Below, one piece after another: positions 25,754 to 40,300 of a stretch of 64,000 nucleotides of DNA. The stretch spans positions 10,790,419 through 10,854,418 of the forward strand of contig CM034601.1 in NCBI GenBank assembly GCA_020091685.1. The letters run 5' to 3'. The position numbers and the translations under genes are program-made. Under the pieces are notes generated by a model. The model was not told the origin of the DNA. It worked only from the letters and a program-made list of their open reading frames with translations, and did not search any database. Each line of letters begins with the position of its first letter. Position 1 is the stretch's first letter. This DNA is from Lutjanus erythropterus (Eukaryota; Chordata; Actinopteri; Lutjaniformes; Lutjanidae).

Positions 25754-27834
25754 TTGCACTGCAGTCAGTTTTGATTGAGTTAGGCTTTAATTTTGTCATT
25801 TTATCTGTCTTGTTTCAGATCATGGAGATCAATGGTCAGAACTTTGAGAACATCTCTGTCACCAAAGCTGTCGACATTCTTAGGAATAACACACACCTCT
25901 CACTCACTGTCAAGACCAACATATTCGGTGAGCATTTTCAAAGTATTTGTACACATGGAGCAAAGTCCTAATCGTTTGAGATGATGACCAATCCTCCTCC
26001 TCATCCTCTCTCTGTATCTTTAGTCTTCAAAGAGCTCCTTAGCAGGATCGTGCACGAGAAGAAGAACGGCGGCCCTCACATTCCCAAGATCCAGGAGAAG
26101 AAAGGCAATCGCTTCTCTATCCCCGACCTTCCTGGGGACATGGAGTTCCCCACGGACCACAAGAGCACCAGGAAAATGAAGGCCAACACTGTGTCAGGAG
26201 GACGCAACAAGATCAGGAAGATGCTGGAGAAGACGCGCTTCAGTATACTGCCGCCCAAACCCTTCAGGTAAGAGGATTCATGGAAACGCATGGAAAGTGC
26301 TTGAATGGGAATTTGTGATATTCCAGTTAGAACTTATAGAAAGTTATCACCTGAAGCCTTACAGAGGTGTAGCGCTTCTTTCAGTTGTCATTGTTTAACT
26401 GGCCGGTCCACAGCTTAACTGTTTTGGTTCTCTCTCACTGCTCTGACAGCACCATTTTTGGTCATATAAGGCTGCTATTTTCAGTGAAAAAGCTCTAAAA
26501 CCTCACTGTAGACTACCTGCTCTGCATCAAACAGCATGTAGATGCAGTTACAGACTAGCTGGTGAACATAATGGAGCATTTAGCAGCTAAAGAGACATAT
26601 TTCCCTCGGGAGATGGTCGAGACCAAGACAGAGCCAAAAGAGAGTCAGTATTAGGCTTACATTCGTGATTGGGGTGTCACCCCGATGGGGTGTTTTTGCA
26701 CTGACAGGTATGCCATTGTTAGAATATCAAAGAATTGTAAAGATTAACAGATTTGTTTTATATGTCCTGACAACTTACATTCACATTTTCAAATTCTTCT
26801 TTATGGTATCAAGTGTGAAATAACAGTCGGTAAGCTACGCTCTCGTCTTTGAAGTGTTTTTCCTTCAGACACACGCTGGATGCTGGAAGTAGCTGGGGAG
26901 AGAAAAAAAAATACTGTGAGACTTGCCAATTCTGCCTTTTCAATTTGATTATTGAAATTGAAAGCTCATTTAATTTAATTCTTGATTTCATATTAAAATT
27001 GTGACACCCCTAATGATGATGTATCAGTTTTGTTTGCGCTGCCCTAATTGGCCCCCGAAAAACATTTTTTGAGATTAGTGACGTGAGTTCAAGTGGATTG
27101 ACCTTCTACAAAAATCATTCCAGAAGAAAGTTGGCCGGCCCGTGAACCTCTCTGGCTGGTTCGGCCTTCTGTCTCTGCATCAGTTTTATAGCAAGCTGTG
27201 ACCATCTGCAGACAGGAAATACTGGAGGCGTGAGCAGAAACCTAAGCTTCTAACTTTGTGACTGAACTGAACCACTTATTGCATCTCAGAAAGTGATAGA
27301 GAAACACATTTCAGCCTCTTCTTGCTACTTGTAGGCACAGCAAATGGAGAGACTTCACCCAATTTTAACTAAAATGCTTACCTGCGTTTATTGGAAAATG
27401 GTGGCGCATAGACATAAGTAACAGCAAGCAAGTCCATCCCATTTCACACTCTGAAATTATTAACTTTTGCACTTTTCCATGTGGTTATTTGCGATGCAAT
27501 ACTCTATATCTGAATTTTTTCAGATGATGTAATTTTGATTGGTTTCAGCCAAATCACAAAAATGTAAAAGGCATCATTATCATCATCATCATCATATAAT
27601 CACTGTTGTTGTTATCCATAACCATCCATTGTACTCGCAGCATCTGGAGCAATTGAAAGCAATTGTGCAGATGGAGGCTCACATTCAATATTCCAGTCGT
27701 AACGTGCTGATACAGGCTTGATTTCATTTCATCATTTCATGCCTCTCCAGGCCTCATTAAACTCCATACTGTGTCAGTATGTGCGAGCGAGAAGACGCTG
27801 TTCTCGCCCTGTTAATTACAGAGCTAACCACACT

Positions 27835-27866
<32 letters not shown>

Positions 27867-30800
27867 TTCGCACAGACACTGTCATGCGTGTCCATGTCCC
27901 CTCACTTTTCTGTCTACCAGTTTCCATCCCCGCAGTGATTATGCCCACAAAGCCACACAGTTTGCATGAAAACTGATTGTGCTCCGTCTCAAAACGCAGA
28001 ACACGCTTTCACGCAGGCCATTGATCTGACTCGATGCTCAGCTTGCAAACGCTCTCCGCTGCATTCTATTTATCGACCAAACAAGGGCCTTCATTGCTTT
28101 TTTATTTTGCTCGTCGGCACCATTCAAACCACTCTTTGGTTCAAAGGAACTGACGGCTGATTAAAGGGCCTGGAGATGAGGATGGAGATGAGACGGGTGA
28201 TTCGGGTCAATCGGGATTCATCAGTGGCTGTTGTGGGATGAAAATTTGACAGGAGGCAGCATTGTAAAGTTGTGTACTGGCTTTATGTGCGCGTGCTCGT
28301 ATACAAAAGGTACAAGCTGCACTGAGGACAATTTAATTTAAGATACCATGCAGTTTTAAGTACGCCCACACACACTCACAACACAGACGCTGGACTCACT
28401 GTCATTTTAGGACACACTGTCTCTCACAAAGATGAAACCTGTGACAACTGTTGCTATGGAACAGTCTCTCCGTCTCACAAAGGCTATATTTCGTGTGCTT
28501 TTGCTGACGTTTTTTTTAACTTAGGGCAATTTAAATTAAGCCGAATAACCATCTTTGAAGTGATAGTTGTGGGGTTGTATGAAGCATTTATTTGTAGTTA
28601 GTGAATTACCTACAGGTGATGGCGGTTGACACGCTCCCAGTTTTTAGAAGCAGAGAGGACTACCAGCATGGAAGCTCAGCCATACACTGCTGAGTAAAAT
28701 GTATTTTAGCCACCTAAAAAAAGGCCCATCTGAAAAAATCAGTATCAGTTTAAGTGCACACTATATGTAGAACATATTCACTGCTTTACCTTGCTGTCGG
28801 ACAACCTTTTCCAAAGGGAAACCACCATTATATAAGACAAATATCATTCTCTCTCTCCCTTTCAGCCAAACACCTAAGGCGAAATTTGTAATTTTACATT
28901 GCAGAACACAGTTACAGGTTTATTGCTGCCTTGATCAGTTAGTTTGTTTGTGTTATTGTGTGACACTGGTGTTTTAAAGGGTCACACAATAATAGAAACA
29001 AACTAACTAATGGAGGCAGCGGTAGCTCAGCAACTCCTGTGTTCTACAACCTAAAATTGCTGATTGGAGTCTGTTGAGTGAAAGAGAGCGATATTTGGCA
29101 TATATTAGCTTGATTCCACTGTAGGTAATATACTGACTATTGATAAGTACCTCATACAGCCCCACTTCAATTCATCAAAACTGTCACTTTAATAATTTAA
29201 AATCCTATTCAGATGCAAATGCGTAGCTTGTGTACTTAAACAAACCTCCCGTCACTGCTGCTGCTTCCTTCTGTTCTTGGCTGACATTGTGCTCCACTTC
29301 AGACTCAGGGTTTTATATGACAAGGACACACTGGCAATAAACAGGTCGTTTTTCTGCCAAATTAAGATGTCCGGGGCCTGTGCATGCGCCTTCACACGCA
29401 TCCCATATTGACGAAACCAGTTGATTTACATTCCACAGATTGGAAAGCAATAGACAGAGGTTTTTACCCTTTAGTCGGTTTGTCTCTGAAGTCTGAAGTG
29501 ATTTAGTGAGATGACGATAAAGTAGTAACCTCCATGTCTCATGATGCCATTTTCATCCTCTCTGCTTCTTTGTGATACAGTTACTACTACTACTATTAAA
29601 TCATGATGCATGTCACAGTTGTGTCATTAAGTGTTTGTGCATCTCAACATTAACCTAACGATGTCCACATTTTGCTACATGCTCACTGCATTATTGCTGC
29701 CAAGAATGATTACTCTGTTACACCAATAGACTTTCCTGAACATTAGTTAGAGTCAGTTAGTTTTGAGTCACTTTTCCTCCACAGGAAGCTTCCCCAGGGA
29801 CTAAGAACCTTTGGAGGAGCTCGCAGTGTTTCCACTCCACTGCCACCACCAGGGTGTACATTAAGTTCAGGAGAGATTATTTTATCCCCCACTGAGTCCC
29901 TGCTTAAGGGGGTTGTAGGTTTCCACACAGTGGAGCTTGGCTTGACGCTCTCATTAATCCCCTCGTTATCCACATCAATGAAAAATTCCACAGGACCGTT
30001 CGTAAAGGTTTGAACAGTTTACTTGAATAAAACAGGAAAAAAGGTGGTACAGAAAATTATTAAAACTGTGCATTAAGCATCCATTGCATCAAAGTAAAGT
30101 TAACAAGGGAAAGGGAGCGAGAGAGAGAGAGGTCAAAAAACCGTGTGGCTCCACTCTCACCTTGCCTGACTGACCATCAGCCTGACCTCACCCTCAATTA
30201 AAGTAATTAAAGGTGCACAGTACCTTAAAAACGTCAAACTCCTAAATGCTCCCATCTATTACAAATATTACAAAAATTACATTTTTATCCATTTTAAACC
30301 ATCCAAATACATTTCAAATGAATGAACTAATATTAACCTATATTACTGTGAATTTTAACCGCTTTTAAATTAACTTAAATTATTTATGACTAACATTTTA
30401 ACCAAAAATCAAATAAATGCATTTAGGCTCCTACAGGGGTAGTACTTTCCAAAAGTACAGGAACTTGCAGTGCTAAACATTTCTGATTGGTCGAGTGCTT
30501 ACAGCTTTTTCAGCCAACATTTTGAAGAGGTGCAACCGACCAAATGTGGCTCCACTGACACTCCAAACCCCAAAACAAAAACGTCTTGTGGCTTTCATAC
30601 ATACCTCTGTGCCTGATAAAAGTCTCCAACACAAGGTTAACATTAAATACCAGGCCATAACTCGATATTTCATTCGTAACCAAACACAATATTCAATTAT
30701 TTCTTTTTTAAAAAATGGGTAAAAATCAATGAATTCCCCCAAACATGATCTGCTCCCCAAGAAAAAAGACATTTTTCTCTCTGTGTTTCCTGCTATGGAC

Positions 30801-31033
30801 CACCACAAGTTTTTGTTTTTTGTTTTTTTGTGAATGAGGTGAAATAGTCAAGTTGGATTTCGTCACAAATGCTGCAACTTCCCTTCATGTGCTGTGTATG
30901 AACCAATGCTGCCGTTATGAAATTGCTGCTGACATTTTCTCTGCTTATTTATTTCAGCAAACCTGTCAGTGTGTCCAGACTCTGGCTATTATATATTCTG
31001 TCACACTACATGTGTGTTTGTGCAGTTTTGAAG

Positions 31034-31098
<65 letters not shown>

Positions 31099-34000
31099 AG
31101 AGAGGCCTTGTCACTCTGCTGCTCTTGTATCGCTGATTCACTTCAGCGGAGCTCTGCTTCTGTTTTTTTTTTTTTTTTGGTTTTCTTTTGGTTTTCTTTT
31201 TCACGCTTTTCAATGTCGTCTCTCTTCCCGTTTGTCTCCGCTGCTCAGGGGCCTGTTTGGGTAAGACTTCTTGCGTAACTCCCCATCCTCTTAACCATTT
31301 GATTGAGTATCCATCTGCAGACCTGCGCATAGCAGGAAGCCACACACACATACACTGACCTTCAGCTACATTGTCAGAAGACTGCATTTATAGATTTCAT
31401 GCTAATTCCTTTAACACATGAGTCCCACTTTTCTGCAGAGTCAAGGTGTTTCACATTCACTCTGTCTTTCTTTCTGGAGTCAGTCTTACATGTTCTGTTA
31501 TTCTGCAAGGATGTTACAGGGAGTATCAAGCAGTTTCGTTTATTACAGTCTTATAGGCTACTAATGGTTTTTGTTTCTTGATATTGAGTAGTCAGCCCAC
31601 AATTATTAAAATATTAAAAATTTTAAACATCTGCTCCTTCTCAAGTATTATTAATGATTTCGTACAACTCATAAACAGACACAAACTCATTCGGCAAACA
31701 ATCTGTATTAATTTGAATTCTAATGAGCATAAAACTGGCAAAAAATAACAAGTTACAGGCTAGAATAGATTGTGATTGAGTCTTTCTATATGTGAACTTG
31801 GGGCAAATCCAGTTGTCCAGCAAATGAAGGAAAGATTGATGACTACAGACAATGATCTCCTGGTAGTGAGGTCAAAAAACACACCTGCAATTACCGCTTA
31901 TCACTATAGGTGCTGCCAAATAGAACAAAACAGATCTTCAGGATCGCTGCTGTAGGTGAATCACATTAAAAGCTGCATGAATAAAAAATAGACATCTCGT
32001 CTGCCATGCTTTCTTTTTAGGATTATTTTTTGGGCTTTTTGCCTTTATATGATAGGGACTGCTGAGGAGCAGACAGAGAGAGAGAGGAGATGACAGGCAG
32101 CAAAGGGCCACAGACAGGAGTCGAACCGGCGGCTGCTGCAGACGACTAATTGGGCAAAAGCTCTACTAACTGAGCTACGGGGGCATCCCTGCTATGCCCT
32201 ATTTAATGGACTCATATTATATTCAGTGACCCAATAAGTCTTTAAAACTGTATAGTCTGATACAGATATATTCAGAAAATAAAGGACTGCTCTATGTGAT
32301 GCTCAGGCATTTATGTCCATCTTAACCTGCATTGGTCGAAGTGTAAATATTAGACTTGTATTAGTGCCACCAGTTTCAGTCTCGTCTTATTTGCTATCCT
32401 TATCCGTTTCATTTCACCATTATCCTCTTTCCAAACCTCCTTTGTCGGTTTTACCTCCATCCAAGTTATTTAATTAACCTATTTCTTTACCTTTCTCCTC
32501 TTTTCATCGTCTGCACATGCCTGTTTTTACGGTCTTATCTCTTTTTCATCTTTTACTCTCCCACCTCTTTCTTCCGTCTTGTCGGTGCAGTACCTATCGA
32601 CTGGTGACTGGAAGATTACAGAGGCTTTGCTACAGCAGCACTCAGCTGTGTTAGTGGAAGCCCTGCATTACTGCACGGTGTTTCAGTACATACTGTACAG
32701 ACGCACACAGCTAGAGGGAAGCTACAGTTAGTATGTAGGCAGGATGATAAGATGAACTCTGTCTCAGACACTCGATTACAGGCGCAGTCACTCATATTTA
32801 AATGTGTGCAGTGTGTATTTAACATCAGTAAATCATCACAGCTTTTAAGTACCACTAAAAGATCATATTACTTCATCTTCTTTTTCTTCTGCTCTTATTA
32901 TGTTTGTCGTTATTTTCTAAAATGCTATGAATTTGCCTACTTTAGAGTCACAAAGTTAACTCAAGATACTGCTAAAAGTCTTAGATTGAAAGGGTCATTT
33001 GCAGGTCTTAAAAACATAGAGTTCAGTTTCCTCATAGCAGAAAGGCCTTCAGAGGTATTAAAAAGCCTGGTAATGTTAGTTATGAAATGTTTCTGTATTT
33101 GATTGAAGCCCGTTTGTGTTTTCATCAGCACCATCAAGGCATTCAGTGTCAGTTTTTGCAAAAACTTAAATGAATTAATCATTTTTAATTGGTTAATCCA
33201 TCTTCCATGTTCAATCTATTTTATGCCACTTATGCAGGTCCAGGTCACATTAATTTGATTAATTATATGATTAGAAATTATTGTTGCATGCTGCAGGGAA
33301 ATAATTAAAAAATGTGATATAATGATAAATAATTCTAGGCAATATTTGTCCCCACTGGTTTTCCATCATACTTGCATTCTTTAGCTGTTAAATAGCCACA
33401 AACTTAAATCTATAGATTAGTGCACAGGGACAAAATTTTCAGTCAGCACGATTTTTCAAGCTAAAATGGACAAGTAGAAAAAGCAGCAAAGTCCATGTTG
33501 GGCGGAGGTCAGGGTGGATGGGTGGGTCAGACACAGGAGTTTGAGGGGTTCGGTTCTCACATGAGACTAATAGTCAGTGTTGACAGTTTTAAGGAATTAG
33601 TTATTTATTTCAACCAGTCAACCGACTGTTTCCTAAACCTAACCAATGTACTTCATTTTGAAACTGTAACAATGGTGGATAATATGTTAAATTAAAAGTT
33701 GTGCTGAGTTCCATGAAAAACAATTGAAAAGTCATGTCCATGTACACAGATCTATGAATTCATGTTTTGTGTTAATTTCACAAACTGCTATTAGACTGTG
33801 TTATAAATTGCAATTATTAAAAAGCTCTTTAAAGGCTTGATGAATCCTGCAGAAACCCTGGTTGAGTTGAAAGCCCCCACAACTGATTAGGAAAGTATTA
33901 TCCAGTCTTCAGGAGCCTGCATTTATCATTTGAGGCAGAGCTTTTCAAAATCACAATACCCAGCCGAGTCTCTCTGTGGGTTCGTCTCAAAAGAGTTGCC

Positions 34001-34368
34001 ATTTCCATCACATGTATGCAGATCCAGGCAATCTAATGAGGCCGTTAATGTAAAGGTTGATGTTTGCATATCCCTGAACGGCAGCCGGGGAGCCAGGTAG
34101 AGAAGGCATCTGTCTCTCAAGTCCAGTTCAGCTGCATAATGTGACCACCAGCTGGACACAAACAGGAAAACAGAGGGCTAAAGACCAACAGATGTTTTCT
34201 AAAGCTAAGAGCAGGAACATGAAATAAAAACACCCGCAAAGTCATCGGAAAACATCTGAATGAGCTAAAATCCTCATTACTTTCTTTCTGTTCATATGTG
34301 CTCTGCTGTTTGCAACGCTTGTTTGTGTCTCTGTTCGCTTGTGTGTACCTGTCTCATTGTCTCGTGTC

Positions 34369-34399
<31 letters not shown>

Positions 34400-37300
34400 G
34401 TGAACTCGTGTGTGTCTCTATCTGTGAATGCTCCTTATCAGTTCCTGCCATTCATAAAACCGCCTCATGGATGAATTTCAGCTGTGTCACTGCTGCATAT
34501 TAAAAGTATAGTGATATTGATATTTTGTGCTGTCATTCTGCAGGAGTAGACATTTTGATTAAATCTCCTGATATTTTTTTCCACTGTGTTATGAGTTGCG
34601 ATTTTTATACGCTCTCGAGATGAAGGGAAAAGAACTCATTTTAATACTTGGGCTTAAAACTCATAAAACAAAAGGAAAAACATTCAGGCGTTTTGTGGAA
34701 AATGTCTACTGCTGCTAAATAAAAGCCTAAGTTTAAGTTTTTGGTGGGGAAAATCTAATTTTCTCGTTTCTCTCTCATGCTGTCTTTCATATCACACCCC
34801 TCTTCTTTTGACACTACCCCTTCTTTCCCCAACTCCCCAACCTTCACCCCCTTCTTTTTCCGTGTACCTCATCTCTTCCACTGTCCTTTCTTTCCTTGTC
34901 CCTCGTCTCCCTCCTGTCCCTGCTCTTTTTTCTAGTGATGGTGGCATGGGTCAGTCTCAGGACGACAGCATCGTGGGAACCAAGCAGTGTCGTCACAGCG
35001 TGGCCATCATGCCCATCCCCGGGAACCTGTCGTCCAGCAGCCCCGACCTGCTTCAACCAGCCACTAGCGTTCTCGACTTCTCCAACCCGGCAGGTAAGAA
35101 AACACTCCGACTCAACAAAATCAAGAGTTTTCTATGTGGACAAAGCTGTGGATCTCTATTCCTCTGCTGTTGTTTTCATGTGCTTGTTGAGGTTTCAAAC
35201 ATTATTGACAAGGATGTCACCAAACTTGATGAAATATTCTATTGTTATACTCCATAATACAGCAGTTGGCCCATGGGTGGCAATACATTTTATGTAATTT
35301 TAAAGAACAATCTCAGTTTATTACACTGTGGTTTTATAGTCTTAAACATCACAAGCAGACAGCAAAATGTTTCACCAAAGATTTTGAGTGGTTTTCTTTT
35401 GTTGGTTTGTTTATTGTTATGCAATAAATTTGATGACATATTTTTGTAGGTCAGCTGAAAGTTAGCATCATTCTGGTTCCCTCTGCTAAAAGCCAATGGG
35501 ATTTTTCTATTGGATATTCGATTAGTGCAGAAAATTAGCTCTGTGGCAAACAAAAGTTTATGATAGAGACATGTTGAATCGCCTGAAACAAAAAGCTAAC
35601 GTTAAGATCTACACCACGGTTGCATGACTTCAAAGTCATAACCACAAAGTGACTAGTGTTCTGCATGATGACATTTAATGTCCCCAACAACCTCTGTGGT
35701 CTCAAGTAGCCACTGGTTAGCAACTGAAAGCTAGTATTAAGGAGTATTGGTATAAGTAGTGTCATGCACAAAAGGCGGTGTTGTTCGTGTGTCTGTTTGC
35801 AGGGTTTATATAATGTTAGAGGGCCATGGCTCCAGCACGTCACCAAACCATGTTTCAGAACTGCCCAAAAAACAGTTGAGTGGTCTGTCTCCAGAATTCA
35901 ATACTACATAGTTCTCAGTGTTTTCACATTTTTTTTGCCAACAAAGTTCTAACATGTATAATGTGTTCAGAAGAAAAAACCCTTTCCTTTACAAAGACTT
36001 TAAAAGTCCACTGGTCAATTTCTAGCTTGGATGTTCTCTCTTTTTCTCCCTGTTTGAGAGTTTCCTACTATCACTGTCAGTCACTATCACAAGGCAGAAA
36101 TGCAAAAAACTAAAACTAAACATAAACAATTTCCAAATCTTGGTAATAACAAATATGAGTAATCCTTAATTACTAATTGTCCTGGCTGTGTTCAAGGGAC
36201 AGCATCTTATCTTTTGTCTGATTTGTTTCTTTGCATCTTTCTTACTAAAAGCATTTGATGGTTAGCTTATTCATCTTTTTGAACATAGCAACACTTGAGA
36301 AAAAAGAGCTGAAATTTCTCTCTTGAAGTGAAACTCAATAACACTTAAACATGAAACAAAGCTTGAACTAGAGCACATTCATGTTAACAACTTGTTACAA
36401 ACTGCTTCACATAAGACGAAACCCAAATTCCTAAAAGCATCTAAAAGATCATATGTTTTTTAACAAGTTCAAGTGCTTTGGGTGTAAGTGAAACAAACTT
36501 TGATTACACTCACTCACTGTTTTTCATGACCTTCATGACATTATTTCAGGTGTCAGACAATTCAGTGCTTCTTACCTGAAGCTGTTTGTCACACTTGACT
36601 TGAAACCTCGGCCTCGTTTGAACGGCGAAAGCCACTTGTGGAGTGAAGGACTCCAGCGCTCAGAGCCGCTGTGCAGACAACCTGTCACCCTTGAACATAA
36701 TCGCATAAAGCAGCCATATGAGAAGTGTAGTGTTGTGTGCATTTGGTTTTCTCCAACACAAACTCTCCGTCTCTCCTCTTTTATCTTCGTCTCTCTCCTT
36801 GAAACACTCCACACTCCACAAAAACACTTGTGCTGACAAAGGAACACATATCTATTCAGTCAGAGGAGGCTTCTAGCATAGGTACACACACATATTCACA
36901 CCCACACACACACACAGCCCGGGGTCTTTCCTTTTGAAGTGCCACCGAGCTGTTGCAGAATTTTGTCCGTCTGACAAGAATTAACCTCCTGGCCTATAAG
37001 ACTTATTTATTCCTTCTCTGTCTGACTGGTTTCTGCGAGCGTAATTATTTAAACTAACATGAAGGACTCCCTGTGTGTGATTTGTGTGTGCGTGTGCGTG
37101 TGTTAGTGAGATTGAAATATGGCGAGAGGAAAGAAGAAAGAGAAAGTGGAAAGGTGAAAGAGAGTGAGAGAGTGAATATGGTCCTGATTTATTCCGCCAG
37201 CCATTTGTCACTGATGCGCACACACACACACCTGCACGTATTTCCCTAGTTTGTAGACCTATACATCACGTGGTTGTGTTGTACTAGAGTACAAATACAC

Positions 37301-40300
37301 ACACACACCAACTGGGCCTCATTAATCATTCGCCATTAGATCAAGTTTCCTTGAGTCCTCTGGCCTCCCATTAGATTTAATAGTAGAGGGGAGAACAGCC
37401 GCTCAAACTAAACCCTGTTCCAGATGCTCTGCAGGGCTGGTAATACCTCCTAACTCCAACCTGTAATTACATTAAGACAGCTGATGCATCACTATCAACT
37501 TTCCCCTGTCCATACTAATGTTGTCACCATACCTGAATATTAAATTTCAAGACAATACCAGTTAAAAAAAAAAAAAAAAAGCAGTACTTGAAGAAAATAA
37601 AAAGAGAAAATTCCTAAGCACACAAAACAGGACTTTTTTCTGTTTTTTTGCACTCGGTGCTGGTACAGAAAAAGTTGCTAAACACTGTCTGGTTTTGTTA
37701 CGTTGCAAGTCGGAAATCAGCACCAGACACCTGCCAAATAGTCTCGCATAGCCAGACCTGCTCAGCCCTGCAGAAAGCTCTGGCTCCGCAGGTTATCATT
37801 CTGCTTTAGGGGGGAAAAAAAACACTCTGCCTTGTTTGCAGTCCTTTAAACCAATCACAGGTGTTGTTGGCTGAGCTAAGCCCTGGATGCCACCACAGTG
37901 CCCTTGCAAAATAGGTTTGGGGATAACTTATTTTGGTGGAACGTTTCCACTTGAAAATTCAGTCATTATCTACTCGCCCTTCTGCTGATTTAAGCAACTC
38001 AAAAAAAGACTGACCTTGGAGCCACGTTCATGTGCGTGTGCACGGCTTTAAAAGTTCCTGGTTAAATAAATTGTTACAGATATAGTCCCACTTTATTAGA
38101 CAGTATAACTAAAACTGAGCAGTTAACTTCATTTCTTCTTAGAACTTTTTAAAACATAGGCTATAAAGTGCTTCCAATGAAAATACCAAATACAGAGAAA
38201 CCCTGAGAAGACAGAAAAGAATACACTAGAATAAATCAAATCTTAGCAAGAATCTCGGAAATCTTTTGATCACGAGCCCTCAAGTTGTTGTGTTACAACA
38301 ATGATTGGATTATAAATGAGCTTTTTTCTGTATTTGATGTATAAATTTTTCATATAAATTAATCTTGAAAATTATTGGTTGGATTTTAGCAGGAGAGGAG
38401 CAGGAATTGAATCAGAGGATTATTTGTTCTTTTCGAATGTGATAGCTGTTTTCTCAGTCTCCTATCTTAACTTGAAATTGATTATACTTGGATGTTGGAC
38501 TGTTGGTTGGACAAACTCTGAGTTTTGGGAAATTGCGATGGGTATTTTTCAACCTTTCATCCGCTGAATGGTGAGTCATTTAATATACAACGCAGCCCTG
38601 CTTCAAACAACAAATGTAGAAACAGCTGAGAATTGCAGTGAGGACATAATTGCTGTGTTGTTCTTTTTGGTTCTTAGAGATATAGGTAGAGCAAAAGTGC
38701 CAACGTGTCTTTTCATGTGTGGCTCTGAGCAAAGTCATTCTCTCAGATCCTCAGTTTTTTCTCAGTCTTTATTCTTTTTGCCTCTCTATTTCTCTCCACT
38801 TTCTCCTCCTCTGTCTTCCTCTCCTACTGTTCCCCTCATCCATGGACTCTCGCTGTGATTTTAAACAGATGTTCTCGTGTCGACATGATGAGTCATGCTC
38901 CCCTCGGGTTTCACATGAACAGATTAAGGCTACACTAGAAACTCCACTGGTCTTCCCTCCCTTTTCTCTTCTGTCACGATGTTTCCGGTTACTATGTCTC
39001 TTTGTACTCCTCCCGCACTTTCTCCTCTTCTCATGTTCACTGTGTTTTCTGTGTTTTTTTCCCTCTCTGCTTGCCAAGCCCTGGGACTGTACTGTAAGTA
39101 TACATACCATTAATGCCACTGTTTGATTGTGATCCTGTAAATATTCCTCCCAAATGTTCCCTCCATCATTTTTTTCTTTAATCCATGAGCTTATTTTCCA
39201 CAACTCCATCTTTGTTCAGTAGTTCTGCATCCATGAACTACTGCACATCCTTCAAGCTCTGGTTTGGGCCTTGTATTTATACTTCTTCCACTTGACTTTT
39301 TGGTTTGTCTTCACTTTCAAGGGGGTCACCTTAGGGTTGAAGTGATCGTGTTTTGCATTTTCACTTAAATAAAGGTGTGATATGCTTCTCTCTGCAAACG
39401 GTGGTCTTTAGGAATAAGTGGAGAAATGCTGGACAGTGACCATGACACTGTGATCATGTCATATTTGGCGATATATTCCTTAAGTGCCATAAACATAGAA
39501 ATCAAATTGCCTTTTTTGCCTGCTATAGCAACCACAATGCAGAAATTTATATTTTACTTCATTATGGGGCCCCTTTGCATTAATTCATCAGAGTGCTGTT
39601 AGCTGCCCGTCTGCGTAAAAGGAGGCTTCACTTTAAACCACATTTGCATAAAGCAGTAACATCACTGTTCTGTCATGAGCAAAACAGACAGTGCCTCTGC
39701 CTAACAACCAGACAACATCTACACAACACAAAAGCCACAGACTTTTAACAACAACCCACATTAGCTTTCCTGCTAAAGCTTCTTATCCAACTTCCAAACA
39801 TGAACACGTCTTGTCCTGCACCATAACTTATCTAACAAGCACCCAAACATTCACTGAGAACATGTGCTCTGCTGCAGCACATTAAAGAGCATGTAAACAA
39901 AAGCTGCATTTCTACCCAAAGCATTTAGAACTTTCACTCTCAGGAACTTCTTTTTTAGATGTCGGTGTGGTCCTTCAGTAACACTTAAACACAACAACAC
40001 ACTGTTGGCTCATGACTTATAAGCTACAGCACAAGTTTTTTGACTTTGTGTCTCGGTCCCCTGCTGCCAGTAACAGAGCAAACCCTGCAGGCTGCTGTCA
40101 GTCAAACAGCCACGTCCTTCCAGCCACTGAGACAAAAAGAGGCATGAAGGAAGATGGTAACTGATGCAACCATGTGGCTTTAGTGTATATTTAAAATACA
40201 AAAACAGACTGTTACCACACAGAGGCGTAAGTAGTGTTAAGCTGTGGCTACGGAGACAAATCTAGTTAGTAGGATTGATTTTCATAGTTGGGTTTAGTCT

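Larger units (their letters stand above)
23071..25818. other. Intron w8-w9 (2.7 kb)
   Basis: It contains a degraded Tc1-like transposase remnant (about 24120-24500), a tRNA-derived SINE (24586-24765), a dispersed repeat C copy (about 24815-25030) and a long TG tract just before exon w9 (25676-25752). Nothing recognisable was seen in 23071-24100. Confidence 0.65.
26268..34935. other. Intron w10-w11 (8.7 kb)
   Basis: It contains three TG/CA microsatellites (27839, 31037, 34369), MITE family A copy 2 (28555-29190), a possible repeat (about 29750-30480), a dispersed repeat C fragment (31685-31790), an antisense SINE (32013-32187) and a candidate cryptic exon (32591-32730). About 33830-34160 is non-repetitive and relatively complex, a possible conserved non-coding block. 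Nothing else is identifiable. Confidence 0.6.

Noticed and set aside
30853-31278. Cys/Val-rich open frames
   Set aside because: They are translations of the TG microsatellite; the same applies near 1067-1456, 25493-25971 and 27757-27976.
34808-35257. Start codon at 34808 for a separate small protein
   Set aside because: The open frame merely overlaps exon w11, which begins at an acceptor at 34935 in agreement with homology.
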